Shown here: one piece after another, positions 43,396 to 52,719 of the stretch
Position numbering within the stretch: position 1 is the stretch's first letter
How the letters are laid out: every line of letters starts with the position of its first letter
The notes under the pieces: generated by a model
The model's database searches: none
The model's input: only the letters and a program-made list of their open reading frames with translations
What the model was told of the DNA's origin: nothing
Source of the DNA: Algicella marina
GTDB lineage: Bacteria; Pseudomonadota; Alphaproteobacteria; Rhodobacterales; Rhodobacteraceae
NCBI RefSeq assembly: GCF_009931615.1
Contig: NZ_CP046620.1
Coordinates: 62,001-126,000 of the forward strand
Length of the DNA: 64,000 nucleotides
Direction of reading: 5' to 3'
Made by a program: the position numbers and the translations under genes

Positions 43396-44880
43396 ATGAC
43401 GCACATTCTGGCGATAGATCAGGGCACGACCTCCAGCAGGGCGATCGTATTCGATCGGGAGATGCGGGTGGTGGCAAGTGCGCAGGAAGAGTTTCCACAG
43501 CACTTTCCGAGATCGGGGTGGGTCGAGCACGATCCGGCCGACCTCTGGTCCTCTACCGCTGCCGTGTGCCGGGGGGCCATAGAGCGGGCCGGACTGGCAC
43601 CGGACCAGATCGCCGCAATCGGTATCACCAACCAACGCGAAACCGTAGTGGTGTGGGACCGGAAGACCGGAAAGGCCGTCGGCAATGCCATAGTCTGGCA
43701 GGACCGGCGGACGGCGGGGTATTGTGCAGAACTGCGGGATGCGGGGCACGAGGCCCTGATCACCGAGCGTACGGGATTGCTGGTGGACCCGTATTTCAGT
43801 GCCACCAAGCTAAAATGGATTCTGGATAATTTTGACGGTGCTCGCGGGCGGGCCGAAGCGGGCGAATTGGCCTTCGGCACGGTGGACAGTTTTCTGATCT
43901 GGCGGCTTACTGGCGGAGCGGCGCATGTGACCGACGCGACCAATGCGGCGCGGACAATGCTGTACAATATTCACCAGGGCGCGTGGGACGAGGATATCTG
44001 TGCCTTGCTGGACATTCCGATGGCAATGCTGCCCGACGTGAAAGATTGCGCGGCCGATTTCGGCATGGCACGGGGTGATCTGTTCGGCCGTGAGGTTCCG
44101 ATCCTCGGAGTGGCGGGGGATCAGCAGGCGGCGACAGTCGGGCAGGCGTGTTTCAAGCCGGGGATGCTGAAATCCACCTATGGGACGGGATGTTTTGCCT
44201 TGCTGAACACGGGTGATGCCCCGGTAGCCAGTTCCAACCGGCTGCTGACGACGATCGCCTATCAGTTGGACGGCAAGCCAACCTATGCGCTGGAGGGGTC
44301 CATTTTCATTGCCGGAGCGGTGGTCCAATGGCTTCGCGACGGATTGAAGATCATACGCGATGCAGCCGAAACTCAGCCGCTGGCGGAAGCGGCGGACGAA
44401 ACCCAGCCACTGTACCTGGTGCCGGCTTTCACCGGTCTGGGTGCGCCATACTGGGATGCGGAATGCCGGGGCGCGATCTATGGCCTGACACGTGGATCGG
44501 GACCAGCGGAGTTCGCGCGGGCGGCGCTTGAGAGCGTGGCCTACCAGACCCGCGACCTGCTGGAGGCCATGCAGGCGGACTGGGATGGCGGAGAAGCCTC
44601 GGTTTTGCGGGTGGATGGCGGCATGTCGGCCTCTGATTGGACGATGCAGTTTCTCGCGGACATGCTGGGCGCAAGCGTTGACCGGCCCGAAGTGTTGGAG
44701 ACGACGGCACTGGGTGCCGCTTGGCTGGCGGGGATGAGGGTCGGAATCTATCCGGATATGGATGGCTTTACCGAGCGATGGGCATTGGAACGGCGGTTCG
44801 AGCCACAGATGGAGGATGGCACGCGCCAGGAGAAATACACTGGCTGGAAAGATGCCGTGGCCCGGACATTGAGCCGTTAA
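43396..44880 (+). CDS. glpK: Glycerol kinase
   Basis: A 494-residue FGGY-family kinase phosphorylating glycerol. The N-terminus [17 protein letters not shown] is diagnostic. [23 protein letters not shown], the YFSATKLKW stretch and [16 protein letters not shown] are all present. The ATG at 43396 has GGGGAG 6 nt upstream. There is no adjacent glpF or glpD. Its stop overlaps the stop of the opposing Sua5 gene by 4 nt. Confidence 0.96.
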   Translation: MTHILAIDQGTTSSRAIVFDREMRVVASAQEEFPQHFPRSGWVEHDPADLWSSTAAVCRGAIERAGLAPDQIAAIGITNQRETVVVWDRKTGKAVGNAIVWQDRRTAGYCAELRDAGHEALITERTGLLVDPYFSATKLKWILDNFDGARGRAEAGELAFGTVDSFLIWRLTGGAAHVTDATNAARTMLYNIHQGAWDEDICALLDIPMAMLPDVKDCAADFGMARGDLFGREVPILGVAGDQQAATVGQACFKPGMLKSTYGTGCFALLNTGDAPVASSNRLLTTIAYQLDGKPTYALEGSIFIAGAVVQWLRDGLKIIRDAAETQPLAEAADETQPLYLVPAFTGLGAPYWDAECRGAIYGLTRGSGPAEFARAALESVAYQTRDLLEAMQADWDGGEASVLRVDGGMSASDWTMQFLADMLGASVDRPEVLETTALGAAWLAGMRVGIYPDMDGFTERWALERRFEPQMEDGTRQEKYTGWKDAVARTLSR

Positions 44881-45863
44881 GCGTCGTCTCTCGGCGCGGA
44901 GGCTCGGCGGAGACGATCATTGATGGCAAGACCCAGACCGGTTTCGGGGATCTTGTCTAGTAAAATGGATGTCTGTCCCTGCTCCGCCGCGAGTTTATCC
45001 AGCGCGTGCATGTGGCCGAAGAGGTTGGCGGCGGCTTCGGCAAGATCACCTGAGTGGGAGAGCGTGAGTCCCCGGCGGGTGCCCAGTGGGCCGAAGGCGA
45101 GCCAAAGGGCATCAGCGGGGTGGACCGGTGATTGTGGCCAGTGAAGGGCTGCGCCGGGCGCGTAGTGCGAGGAGAGTTGTCCGGGCGCGGTGATGCCTGT
45201 GCTGGTGCCATGAGCGGCGAGTGGGGTCCCTAAGGCCTTTTCAAGCGCTTCGACCGGGATGCCGCCCGGACGGGCGAGAATAGGTGTTTCGTTCGTCAGG
45301 TCCAAAATCGTGGATTCAAGGCCGACGGCACAGGGACCACCATCGAGAACGGCGTCAATCCTGCCAGCGAGGCCCTCCATGACGTGATCGGCATTTGACG
45401 GGCTTATACGTCCGGAAGGGTTGGCGCTGGGAGCGGCGACCGGGCCGCCGAATGCGGCAAGCAGTTTGCGGGCCAGAGGGTGGGCGGGTATGCGGATGGC
45501 GACGGTTGGCAGGCCGCCCGAGGCAAGCGGACTGATGGAGCTTTCCGGCTTGCGAGGCAGGATGAGCGTCAGCGGGCCGGGCCAGAATGCCTGCGCAAGA
45601 TCGAGGGCCCGAGGGGTGAAATCGGCAAAAGCCTCCGCCGACGCCGTGTCGGGCACATGAATGATAAGCGGATTGAAGCTGGGACGGCCCTTGGCGGCAT
45701 AGACGCCGGCCACGGCCCGATCATTGCGGGCGTCACAGCCAAGGCCATATACCGTTTCCGTCGGGAAGGCGACGAGGCCGCCCTGTGCAAGCAGCGACGA
45801 CGCTGCTCGAATGCCCCTGTCCGTCGCGGAGAGGCGAAAGGTGTTCTTTTCCGACGCAGTCAT
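44877..45863 (-). CDS. Threonylcarbamoyl-AMP synthase (Sua5/TsaC family)
   Basis: A 328-residue long-form Sua5 protein that makes threonylcarbamoyl-AMP for the t6A37 modification of ANN-decoding tRNAs. The YrdC domain (residues 15-210) shows [15 protein letters not shown], the [12 protein letters not shown] lysine region and the SANPSGR motif. A C-terminal Sua5 domain of about 100 residues follows (SSHYAPGA). The long form is normal in alphaproteobacteria. The start at 45863 is an ATG; the acyl-CoA dehydrogenase is divergent. Confidence 0.95.
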   Translation of the reverse strand: MTASEKNTFRLSATDRGIRAASSLLAQGGLVAFPTETVYGLGCDARNDRAVAGVYAAKGRPSFNPLIIHVPDTASAEAFADFTPRALDLAQAFWPGPLTLILPRKPESSISPLASGGLPTVAIRIPAHPLARKLLAAFGGPVAAPSANPSGRISPSNADHVMEGLAGRIDAVLDGGPCAVGLESTILDLTNETPILARPGGIPVEALEKALGTPLAAHGTSTGITAPGQLSSHYAPGAALHWPQSPVHPADALWLAFGPLGTRRGLTLSHSGDLAEAAANLFGHMHALDKLAAEQGQTSILLDKIPETGLGLAINDRLRRASAPRDDA

Positions 45864-45983
45864 GACGTGGCGTCCCGACCTTTTCGTTTAACTTGTTTGC
45901 CGTCCGGCAGCGCTCTAGTTTGAGGGCAAATCTATAAAGATGGTTATGGTCCTGCGGCAAGGGCCGACCCGGAGGAACTTTCG

Positions 45984-47690
45984 ATGCAATACCGCGCACC
46001 GGTCCGAGAAATGCAATTCTACCTCGAACATGTGCTGGGTGCCGGACGGCTGGCCGAAACGGATCGCTTTGCCGAGGCAACCGGCGAGATGACCGAGGCT
46101 ATCCTGACAGAGGCGGCAAGGCTGGCAGAGGGAGTGCTGGCGCCCCTGAACCGGGCGGGCGACGAGACGCCGGCACGGCTTGAAAATGGTGTCGTGCGTA
46201 CCTCACCCGGATTCGCGGATGGCTATCGGGCAATTGCCGAGGGCGGCTGGGTTGGCATTTCCGCCGATCCGGAGCACGGGGGCATGGGGCTGCCGATGGT
46301 GATGACGACCTGTGTCAACGAGATGATGTCCGGGGCCTGTTTGTCTCTGTCGCTGAACCCGCTGATGTCGCAGGGGCAGATCGAGGCGCTGGAACATCAT
46401 GCCAGCGAGGAGTTGCAGGCGCTTTATCTTCCAAAGCTGATTTCCGGAACGTGGTGCGGAACGATGAACCTGACCGAGTCCGGGGCGGGGTCCGATGTCG
46501 GAGCGCTGCGGACGAAGGCGGAGCCGAACGGTGACGGAACCTATGCGATCACCGGGCAGAAGATTTATATAACGTGGGGCGATCACGACATGGCGGAAAA
46601 CATCTGCCACCTGGTTCTGGCGCGGCTGCCGGATGGCGGGCCGGGAACCAAGGGCATAAGCTTGTTCCTGGTGCCCAAATACCTGCCGACCGAGGATGGT
46701 GAGCCGGGCGTTGCCAACAGCCTGAAGGCCGTGTCGCTCGAACACAAGATGGGACTGCACGGATCGCCCACTGCCGTGATGGCCTATGAGGGCGCGACAG
46801 GCTGGCTGGTGGGGGAACCACAGGGCGGTATGGCTGCCATGTTCACGATGATGAACAACGCCCGGCTAGGGGTCGGGGTGCAGGGACTGGGGCAGGCAGA
46901 GGCGGCACTGCAGCAGGCCGTGGCCTATGCATTGGAACGCACGCAGGGACGCTCACCCGTCGAAGGCGGCAAAGGTACCATCGTCGACCATGCGGACGTG
47001 CGGCGGATGCTGTTGACGATGAAGGCGCTGACGGCGTCCGTCCGGGCGATCTGCCTGGATCTTGCGTTCAGCATCGACATGGCACGGGCCACAGGAGAAG
47101 CGGCATGGCAGGCACGGGCGGCGTTCCTGACGCCGATTGCGAAGGCATTCGGTACCGATGTCGGCTGTCAGGTGGCGGAAATGGGTATCCAGGTGCATGG
47201 CGGCATGGGATACATCGAGGAAACGGGGGCGGCGCAGTACTATCGCGATGCGCGGGTGACGACGATCTACGAAGGAACCAACGGAATACAGGCGATGGAC
47301 CTTGTCGGCCGCAAGCTGATGGATGGTGGCGCGGCGGCGCGTTCCTTGCTGGACGAGATTGCCAAGACGGCCGCGGCGGTACCGGAAGGTTTCGGTGACG
47401 GCCTGAGCGCTGCCCACGCGGCGGCGATGGAAACACTGGATTGGATGCTGGCTACCGACAACCTCAACGACAGGTTTGCCGGGGCCGTTCCATTCCTGCG
47501 GGCGCTGGGACTGACGCTGGGGGCGCACTACCTGACGAAGGCTGCGCTGGCCAATGGCGAGGAAGAGCGCATGCAAATTGCGCGTTACGCGGTGCGGCGG
47601 CTTCTGTGCGAAGTGCCGGGTCTGTGTGCTGTGGCGCGGGAAGGGGCGGAGGACCTTTATGCCCTCGATGCGGAGGCATTGGCGGGGTGA
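45984..47690 (+). CDS. Acyl-CoA dehydrogenase, DmdC-like
   Basis: A 568-residue FAD-dependent acyl-CoA dehydrogenase of the long subfamily that includes DmdC, the methylmercaptopropionyl-CoA dehydrogenase of the DMSP demethylation route in roseobacters. Visible are MNLTESGAGSDVGALRTKAE (FAD/acyl-binding), GQKIYITWGDHD, SLEHKMGLHGSPT, and the catalytic glutamate region ARVTTIYEGTNGIQ. The N-terminus MQYRAPVREMQFYLEHV is typical of this branch. Several paralogues with other substrates exist, so DMSP use is not proven. GGAGG precedes the ATG. A metallo-beta-lactamase gene is coupled downstream. Confidence 0.93.
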   Translation: MQYRAPVREMQFYLEHVLGAGRLAETDRFAEATGEMTEAILTEAARLAEGVLAPLNRAGDETPARLENGVVRTSPGFADGYRAIAEGGWVGISADPEHGGMGLPMVMTTCVNEMMSGACLSLSLNPLMSQGQIEALEHHASEELQALYLPKLISGTWCGTMNLTESGAGSDVGALRTKAEPNGDGTYAITGQKIYITWGDHDMAENICHLVLARLPDGGPGTKGISLFLVPKYLPTEDGEPGVANSLKAVSLEHKMGLHGSPTAVMAYEGATGWLVGEPQGGMAAMFTMMNNARLGVGVQGLGQAEAALQQAVAYALERTQGRSPVEGGKGTIVDHADVRRMLLTMKALTASVRAICLDLAFSIDMARATGEAAWQARAAFLTPIAKAFGTDVGCQVAEMGIQVHGGMGYIEETGAAQYYRDARVTTIYEGTNGIQAMDLVGRKLMDGGAAARSLLDEIAKTAAAVPEGFGDGLSAAHAAAMETLDWMLATDNLNDRFAGAVPFLRALGLTLGAHYLTKAALANGEEERMQIARYAVRRLLCEVPGLCAVAREGAEDLYALDAEALAG

Positions 47691-47692
47691 GC

Positions 47693-48727
47693 ATGGATGG
47701 AAGCGGTGGACCGATAACCTTTCCGTTCGAAATGCCGCCGGGCGAAGGCGAGGCTGTCGAAGTTGCCCCAGGTATTCTGTGGCTGCGTCTGCCGTTGCCG
47801 ATGAAGCTCGACCATGTGAACATTTATGCTCTGGATGACGGTGACGGATGGACGGTGGTGGACACGGGTTTCCACTCCCGGCGGGGCGAGGCACTATGGG
47901 AGGGCATCCTGGCCGGTCCGCTGGCCGGCAAGCCGGTTTCACGCGTCGTGCTGACACATCATCATCCGGATCACGTGGGTATGGCGGGATGGCTGGCCGA
48001 GCGCGGTGCGGAGATCTGGGCGACGCGGACGGCATGGCTTATGGCGCGTATGCTGACCCTTGACGAGCAGGACCGGCCGACGGCGGAAACCCTGATGTTT
48101 TATCGTGCTGCGGGTATGAAGCCGGATATCTACAGTTACCGCGCCGAGACCCGGCCGTTCAATTTCGCCGATGTCGTCTATCCGATCCCGCTGGGTTTTC
48201 GCCGCATTCGCCAGGATGACGTTCTGGAGATGGGTGGCAGGCGGTGGCAGGTTCATATTGGCAATGGCCATGCGCCGGCGCATGCGACCTTCTGGTCGGA
48301 TGACGGGTTGGTGTTGGCTGGGGATCAGATCATCCCGGGCATATCGTCCAATCTCGGCGTGTATCCTACGGAGCCGGAGGCCGATCCGGTGGCGGAATGG
48401 CTGGAAAGTTGCGAACGGTTGCTGCCGCTGGCCGAACCGGGACATCTGGTTCTACCCGGGCACAAGTTGCCCTTCCACGGACTGAGCGCCCGGTTGACGC
48501 AGTTGATAGATAATCACCACGGCGCACTGGCCCGGCTGGAAGCGTTCCTGGATGAACCCAAGACGGCTGGCGACTGTTTTCCACCGTTGTTCAAACGCGA
48601 GATCGGCGGGGGAGAATACGGGCTGGCGCTGGTGGAGGCCTATGCTCATCTGAACCATCTGCATCAATCCGGACGGGTTAAACGGTGGAGGCGAGAAGAC
48701 GAGGCCTGGCTGTGGCAGGCAGTTTAG
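47693..48727 (+). CDS. MBL-fold metallohydrolase
   Basis: A 344-residue metallo-beta-lactamase-fold hydrolase. The zinc motif THHHPDHVGMAGW is intact; LAGDQIIPG and LPGHKLPFHG supply the later ligands. A C-terminal helical DUF-like segment (about residues 250-340) resembles the group often paired with acyl-CoA enzymes. The start could be the GTG at 47687, overlapping the dehydrogenase stop by 4 nt, or the ATG at 47693, with GGCGGGG upstream; I use the latter. Coupling to the DmdC-like gene suggests a thioesterase-type role, by inference. Confidence 0.87.
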   Translation: MDGSGGPITFPFEMPPGEGEAVEVAPGILWLRLPLPMKLDHVNIYALDDGDGWTVVDTGFHSRRGEALWEGILAGPLAGKPVSRVVLTHHHPDHVGMAGWLAERGAEIWATRTAWLMARMLTLDEQDRPTAETLMFYRAAGMKPDIYSYRAETRPFNFADVVYPIPLGFRRIRQDDVLEMGGRRWQVHIGNGHAPAHATFWSDDGLVLAGDQIIPGISSNLGVYPTEPEADPVAEWLESCERLLPLAEPGHLVLPGHKLPFHGLSARLTQLIDNHHGALARLEAFLDEPKTAGDCFPPLFKREIGGGEYGLALVEAYAHLNHLHQSGRVKRWRREDEAWLWQAV

Positions 48728-48865
48728 CCTTTAGTTTGGCTTGCGGTTACAACTCATTAACTTTATTCAGCAATGCAACTAGTGGTCGGAACATGTCATA
48801 ACTGGATGTTTCGAGCAGACGCAGCTAGATTGAGCAAGCGACGTCAGTTTCCGGAGGAGGCGCAT

Positions 48866-49000
48866 ATGGCCGAACACGAGCATGGCAAGATGGACATCAC
48901 CGAACATGAGCGGATGTTCGAAGGTTTCATCAAGTTCTGGATTTGGCTGTTCGGTGCAAGCGCCGTAATCCTGATCTTTCTGGCGATCTTCAACTCCTGA
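48866..49000 (+). CDS. aa3-type cytochrome c oxidase subunit IV
   Basis: A 44-residue single-helix protein found in alphaproteobacterial aa3 oxidases. It starts MAEHEHGKMDITEHERMF, then has a transmembrane helix IKFWIWLFGASAVILIFLAIF. The ATG at 48866 has GGAGGAGG about 6 nt upstream, and the longer frame from 48773 is not needed. The small subunit packs beside subunits I and III. The catalytic oxidase genes are not nearby, which is normal in this group. Confidence 0.92.
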   Translation: MAEHEHGKMDITEHERMFEGFIKFWIWLFGASAVILIFLAIFNS

Positions 49001-49005
49001 ACTGG

Positions 49006-49374
49006 ATGCGGAAGAGCCTCTTCGCATTCGCGATTGTCTTGGCCTTGCCGGCGGTACCGAGTTCGGCGTTTGCCATAACAGATGGGCAGATCCGCAGTTT
49101 CGTGGAGAGGTCCGACGCTTTCCAGCGCATGCTGCCGCGATCGGCAGTGCTGGACCTTTCAGCCCCACAGAAACGACTGCGTGCGGCGTGTATTCTACAG
49201 ACTATGGAGGAACGCCATGGTCAGAACGGACTTGGTGCCGTCCTTTCGCTTATGTCCGTGCTGTCACAGGGCGCGGAATTTGATGACCCAACGATAGTTT
49301 CCTTCAACGATGCCTATGGTTCTGACTATGATCGGATCGTGGCACAGTGTACGCGGATGGCACGCGGAAGCTGA
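49006..49374 (+). CDS. Small exported hypothetical protein
   Basis: A 122-residue protein with a signal peptide (MRKSLFAFAIVLALPAVPSSAFA). The mature part is helical with two cysteines (AACILQTM and AQCTRMA) that may form a disulfide. The start is 6 nt after the stop of the oxidase subunit gene, so they are probably co-transcribed. No family recognised. Confidence 0.72.
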   Translation: MRKSLFAFAIVLALPAVPSSAFAITDGQIRSFVERSDAFQRMLPRSAVLDLSAPQKRLRAACILQTMEERHGQNGLGAVLSLMSVLSQGAEFDDPTIVSFNDAYGSDYDRIVAQCTRMARGS

Positions 49375-49386
49375 GGAGGTAGTGCG

Positions 49387-49962
49387 TTGCGGTTGATCGG
49401 TGCGATTCTCATCCTTCTTGCCGTTGCCGGTTGTGCGCGGGAAGTGGATGCAAGTTACGAAGAGGTCGCCCGAGCCCGGTACGTAAGCGAGGAGCCGCCC
49501 TACATCGCCATTGTCAGCATGGTGGACCGCAGTGACGAACGGGCGGCGCATACGGCCATGATCATCAATGCTTCCGAACGGGTGATTTACGACCCGGCCG
49601 GTACTTTTCAGCACCGTGACCTGCAGGAGCGCGGTGACATACATTATGGCGCGACGGATCGGATGGTCGACTACTACGAGCGGTATCACGCCCGTTTCTC
49701 CCACTATGTCCACACCCAGAAGATTTATGTCACGGCGGAACTGGCTGAACGGGTGCTGAGACGTACGCAGGCCCAGGGACCGTCGCCGAAGATGTTCTGC
49801 ACATTGCACACCGGGCAGATCCTGAAGGATCAGCCGGAGTTTGCGTTTCTGAAGGTCGGGTTCTTTCCGGAGAACCTGCGTAGACAGTTTGCAAGATATC
49901 CAGGCGTTGTAAATTCTTATGTCGTGGAAGAAGACGCCGGAAAAGTGGTTCCCGAAGCCTGA
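49387..49962 (+). CDS. Lipoprotein of unknown function
   Basis: A 191-residue lipoprotein. The TTG start at 49387 has GGAGG 7 nt upstream; the signal ends in a lipobox (LLAVAGC). The mature part contains VSMVDRSDERAAHTAMIIN, which has an NlpC/P60-like or cysteine-free beta start, and HAARFSHY-like aromatic stretches, but no catalytic triad is apparent. It overlaps the next gene by 1 nt (TGATG). It forms a short operon with its neighbours. Confidence 0.72.
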   Translation: MRLIGAILILLAVAGCAREVDASYEEVARARYVSEEPPYIAIVSMVDRSDERAAHTAMIINASERVIYDPAGTFQHRDLQERGDIHYGATDRMVDYYERYHARFSHYVHTQKIYVTAELAERVLRRTQAQGPSPKMFCTLHTGQILKDQPEFAFLKVGFFPENLRRQFARYPGVVNSYVVEEDAGKVVPEA

Positions 49963-50783
49963 TGGGCCAGTACCTCAAATTCATTCTGGTGCTGTTGGTG
50001 ATCTACGGCATCGCCTTGGCTGGTTTCCTGTTTTTTCGGCACGACTTCATCTACTTTTTCGTGGAAGAACGCGTGCCGCCGGCCGACATGCCGCGGACCG
50101 AGGTGAAGTTCCTGCCCGAGGCTTTCGAGGAGCCGCGGCTGGAAGTCTGGGTTACCGAACCGCTGCCCGGCAAACCGGTGATCCTGTATTTCATGGGCAA
50201 CGCGGGCGCGCTTTCAGTGCATGAACCGCGACTGCGGGAATTGGCCAACAGGGGGTTCGGCGTTGCGGCCATGGCATATCGCGGTGGTGGTGGTCAGCCG
50301 GGAGTGCCGACAGAGGCAGGGCTCTATCGTGATGCGGAGCGGCTTTATGACGGACTGGACGGGTTGTTCGGCAGGGAGATCGCCGCCAGCGACAGGGTTA
50401 TCTACGGCTACGGTCTGGGATCCGGGCTGGCAATACGCTTGGCGAGTGAAGTGGACGAAATGGCGCTGGTGCTGGAAGCACCATTTGCGAGCATGTGCGA
50501 GTTGCTTCGACAGCGTGTCGTGATCTTGCCGACATGTTCGCTGATGTGGGACGAGCGCTACGATAACCTGCAATACATCGGCGACATCGATACAACGGTC
50601 CTGTTCCTGCACGGTGCGCAGGATTCCACAATTCCGCTGACCGCAGGGCGTGTGCTGTTCGATGCGGCGCGGCAGCCGAAGTTCAGCAAGATCTACCGCG
50701 AAGGTGGGCATATCGATCTCGGCCGATTCGGGGCCAGCAACGATATTGCCGAGTTTCTGGATACCCTGAGGGGAGAGCGTTAG
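49962..50783 (+). CDS. Membrane-anchored alpha/beta-hydrolase-like protein lacking the nucleophile serine
   Basis: A 273-residue BEM46/ABHD13-like protein with an N-terminal transmembrane helix (residues 5-24). The fold is clear: LYFMGNAGAL, AMAYRGGGG, then the nucleophile elbow, ALVLEAPFASM, and LHGAQDSTIP with the aspartate and GGHIDL with the histidine. The elbow reads GYGLGS where relatives have GRSLGS, so the serine is glycine (codon GGT). Catalysis by the usual mechanism should be absent. It may be a binding or structural protein. Its stop overlaps the opposing phosphatase gene by 4 nt. Confidence 0.82.
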   Translation: MGQYLKFILVLLVIYGIALAGFLFFRHDFIYFFVEERVPPADMPRTEVKFLPEAFEEPRLEVWVTEPLPGKPVILYFMGNAGALSVHEPRLRELANRGFGVAAMAYRGGGGQPGVPTEAGLYRDAERLYDGLDGLFGREIAASDRVIYGYGLGSGLAIRLASEVDEMALVLEAPFASMCELLRQRVVILPTCSLMWDERYDNLQYIGDIDTTVLFLHGAQDSTIPLTAGRVLFDAARQPKFSKIYREGGHIDLGRFGASNDIAEFLDTLRGER

Positions 50784-51526
50784 GAAAGCTGACGCAAGCC
50801 GCGCGCATCCAGTACCGATGCGCTGTTATCCTCCAGTACCACGGCGGACAACAGGCCACCGAAAACGGCGCCGGTGTCGACAGCAATGCGATTGCCGTGG
50901 TGTTCGACCTCTTTCACCGGGGTGTGCCCATGGACGACAATAAAGCCGTGATCGGTTTTATCATCGAGGAAAGGCGCGCGAATCCATATGAGATCGGTCT
51001 CTTCCTGCTCCGGCAGCGGGACGTTGGGGCGGATGCCGGCGTGGACAAAGAGGTAGCTGCCGACACGGATCATCCGTTCTGCCGTGCGCAGGAAGGTGAC
51101 GTGCTGGCGGGGAACGGCTGCGGTGAAGGCGGGATGCGCCGCCAGGGGGTCTTCGTCCGAACAGTCGGCAATGCCATATGAAGCGAGCGTCTTGTCGCCC
51201 CCCATGCGTGGATTGAGCCAGTGGAGTGTCGGCGTGGATTTGGTCAGCGGTTCCGACAGATAGGTGAGGAAGCAGTGATCGTGATTTCCGTAGATGAAGC
51301 GGGTTTCGAGCGCCGTGTCGTCACGCCAGGCAATCAGTTGTTCGACAACGCCACGGCTGTCGCGGCCACGATCCGTGTAATCCCCGAGGAAGACAACGAG
51401 GGGCGCATCGTGCGGGCGGGCAGAGAGATCAGCCTGAATATTGGCCCACAGGCTGCCAAGTTCATCGATACTGCCGTGGATGTCGCCGATTGCGTAGATT
51501 CGTCGATTGTTGGTGCCGACTGCCAA
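50780..51526 (-). CDS. Serine/threonine-type metallophosphoesterase
   Basis: A 248-residue calcineurin-like phosphoesterase of the PrpA/ApaH-like group. The metal motifs are GDIHGSIDEL, GDYTDRG, IYGNHDHC, and the VHGHTPV histidine near the end. Candidate substrates are phosphoproteins or dinucleoside polyphosphates. The start is a TTG at 51526 with GAGGGA upstream. It lies downstream of rpsU on the same strand, separated by the rpsU terminator. Confidence 0.9.
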   Translation of the reverse strand: MAVGTNNRRIYAIGDIHGSIDELGSLWANIQADLSARPHDAPLVVFLGDYTDRGRDSRGVVEQLIAWRDDTALETRFIYGNHDHCFLTYLSEPLTKSTPTLHWLNPRMGGDKTLASYGIADCSDEDPLAAHPAFTAAVPRQHVTFLRTAERMIRVGSYLFVHAGIRPNVPLPEQEETDLIWIRAPFLDDKTDHGFIVVHGHTPVKEVEHHGNRIAVDTGAVFGGLLSAVVLEDNSASVLDARGLRQLS

Positions 51527-51547
51527 ATTGTTCCCTCACACATGACA

Positions 51548-51572
51548 AAGCCCCGAGCGATGCGCGGGGCTT
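51548..51572 (-). terminator. rpsU terminator hairpin
   Basis: AAGCCCCG pairs with CGGGGCTT around a 9-nt loop, 31 nt past the rpsU stop. On the minus strand TTTGT follows the stem. It lies just before the phosphoesterase start. Confidence 0.7.
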
Positions 51573-51602
51573 GGCCTGAATTTCCGTTATTTCGCGAGCC
51601 TC

Positions 51603-51809
51603 TCAGAGAAGTCCTTCGCGCTGCGCTTTCTTGCGCGCCAGTTTGCGGGCGCGGCGAACAGCCTCGGCCTTTTCACGGGCCTTTTTGACGGAAGGTTTTT
51701 CGAAATGCTGCCGGAGCTTCATCTCCCGGAACACACCTTCACGCTGAAGTTTCTTCTTCAGAGCGCGGAGCGCCTGATCGACGTTGTTATCGCGAACCTG
51801 TACCTGCAC
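51603..51809 (-). CDS. rpsU: 30S ribosomal protein S21
   Basis: A 68-residue ribosomal protein of the small subunit. It starts [20 protein letters not shown] and has [17 protein letters not shown], the invariant core, followed by an arginine/lysine-rich tail. The start codon is a GTG at 51809 with a modest GGTGG element upstream. A clean promoter lies upstream and a hairpin downstream, so it is a monocistronic unit. Confidence 0.97.
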   Translation of the reverse strand: MQVQVRDNNVDQALRALKKKLQREGVFREMKLRQHFEKPSVKKAREKAEAVRRARKLARKKAQREGLL

Positions 51810-51862
51810 GGATAGTCACCACCTTTCCTGTGTGAGTGTTTCGAAAAATCGCAGGAGGGCGC

Positions 51863-51891
51863 TATATAGCAACGACACGCGGGGCTGTCCA
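51863..51891 (-). promoter_or_regulatory. Candidate sigma-70 promoter for rpsU
   Basis: On the minus strand TGGACA, a 17-nt spacer and TATATA lie 54 nt upstream of the rpsU start. The site sits between rpsU and the divergent COQ9 gene. Confidence 0.5.
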
Positions 51892-51921
51892 CTCCCTGCT
51901 TGTGAAGAAAATGAGGTATTC

Positions 51922-52638
51922 ATGGCGGAAAAGACGATGTCGGAGGCGGAGCATATCGCCGAAGTGCGGGCCAAGGTGTTGGAGGCGGCGCTGCCGCTGG
52001 TGGTTTTCGACGGTTGGTCAGACCACACTTTGGCGGAAGCGGTCCGGGACAGTGGCGCCGAACCGGGTATTTCCCGTCTGGCCTTTCCGCGTGGTGGCGT
52101 GGACCTCGCATTGGCCTTCCATGCCCGCGGCGATGCCGAAATGTCGGAGAGGCTGGCACAGGAGGATCTGAGCCACCTCAGATACTCTGAACGTGTGGCG
52201 CGTGCCATCGAGATGCGGCTTGAACAGGTCGCGCAACACAAGGAAGCCGTCCGGCGCGGCGCGGCGCTATTCGCGCTCCCGGTCTACGCGGCCGATGGCG
52301 GCCGGGCCGTCTGGCAGACGGCCGATACGATCTGGAAAGGCCTGGGCGATAGCAGTGACGACTACAACTGGTACACGAAACGGCTGACGCTCTCGGCCGT
52401 CTACTCATCCGTCGTTCTGTACTGGCTGGGCGACGAAAGCGAAGACGGACAGGCGACCCGCGACTTCATCCAACGCCGGATCGAGAACGTGATGCAATTC
52501 GAGAAATTCAAATCCTCGGTCCGGTCCTCACCTGTCGGTCGGATTTTGGAGGCCGGACCGGGCCGAATCCTCGACCATTTGCGCCCGCCGGGGGCGGTGC
52601 GAGAGGATTTGCCGGGCTGGTGGCCAAAACGCTCCTGA
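51922..52638 (+). CDS. COQ9 family ubiquinone biosynthesis protein
   Basis: A 238-residue COQ9 protein, a lipid-binding TetR-like helical fold needed for ubiquinone synthesis, probably presenting intermediates to COQ7-type hydroxylase. The conserved C-terminal part has ADTIWKGLGDSSDDYNWYTKR and LTLSAVYSSVVLYWLGD. The ATG at 51922 has GAGG 5 nt upstream; the frame is open to 51784 and the extra residues lie in the rpsU promoter. Found in alphaproteobacteria and mitochondria. Confidence 0.93.
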   Translation: MAEKTMSEAEHIAEVRAKVLEAALPLVVFDGWSDHTLAEAVRDSGAEPGISRLAFPRGGVDLALAFHARGDAEMSERLAQEDLSHLRYSERVARAIEMRLEQVAQHKEAVRRGAALFALPVYAADGGRAVWQTADTIWKGLGDSSDDYNWYTKRLTLSAVYSSVVLYWLGDESEDGQATRDFIQRRIENVMQFEKFKSSVRSSPVGRILEAGPGRILDHLRPPGAVREDLPGWWPKRS

Positions 52639-52719
52639 GTGGTAGCTTTCAGGACTTCTCAGCGTTAAGACATTGTTCATGACGATCCGGCAATAGGCGG
52701 AAAACAGAGGATTTTGACA

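Noticed and set aside
46953-48035. 360-residue open frame antisense to the acyl-CoA dehydrogenase and MBL genes
   Set aside because: Arg/His/Pro-rich shadow frame crossing two well supported genes.
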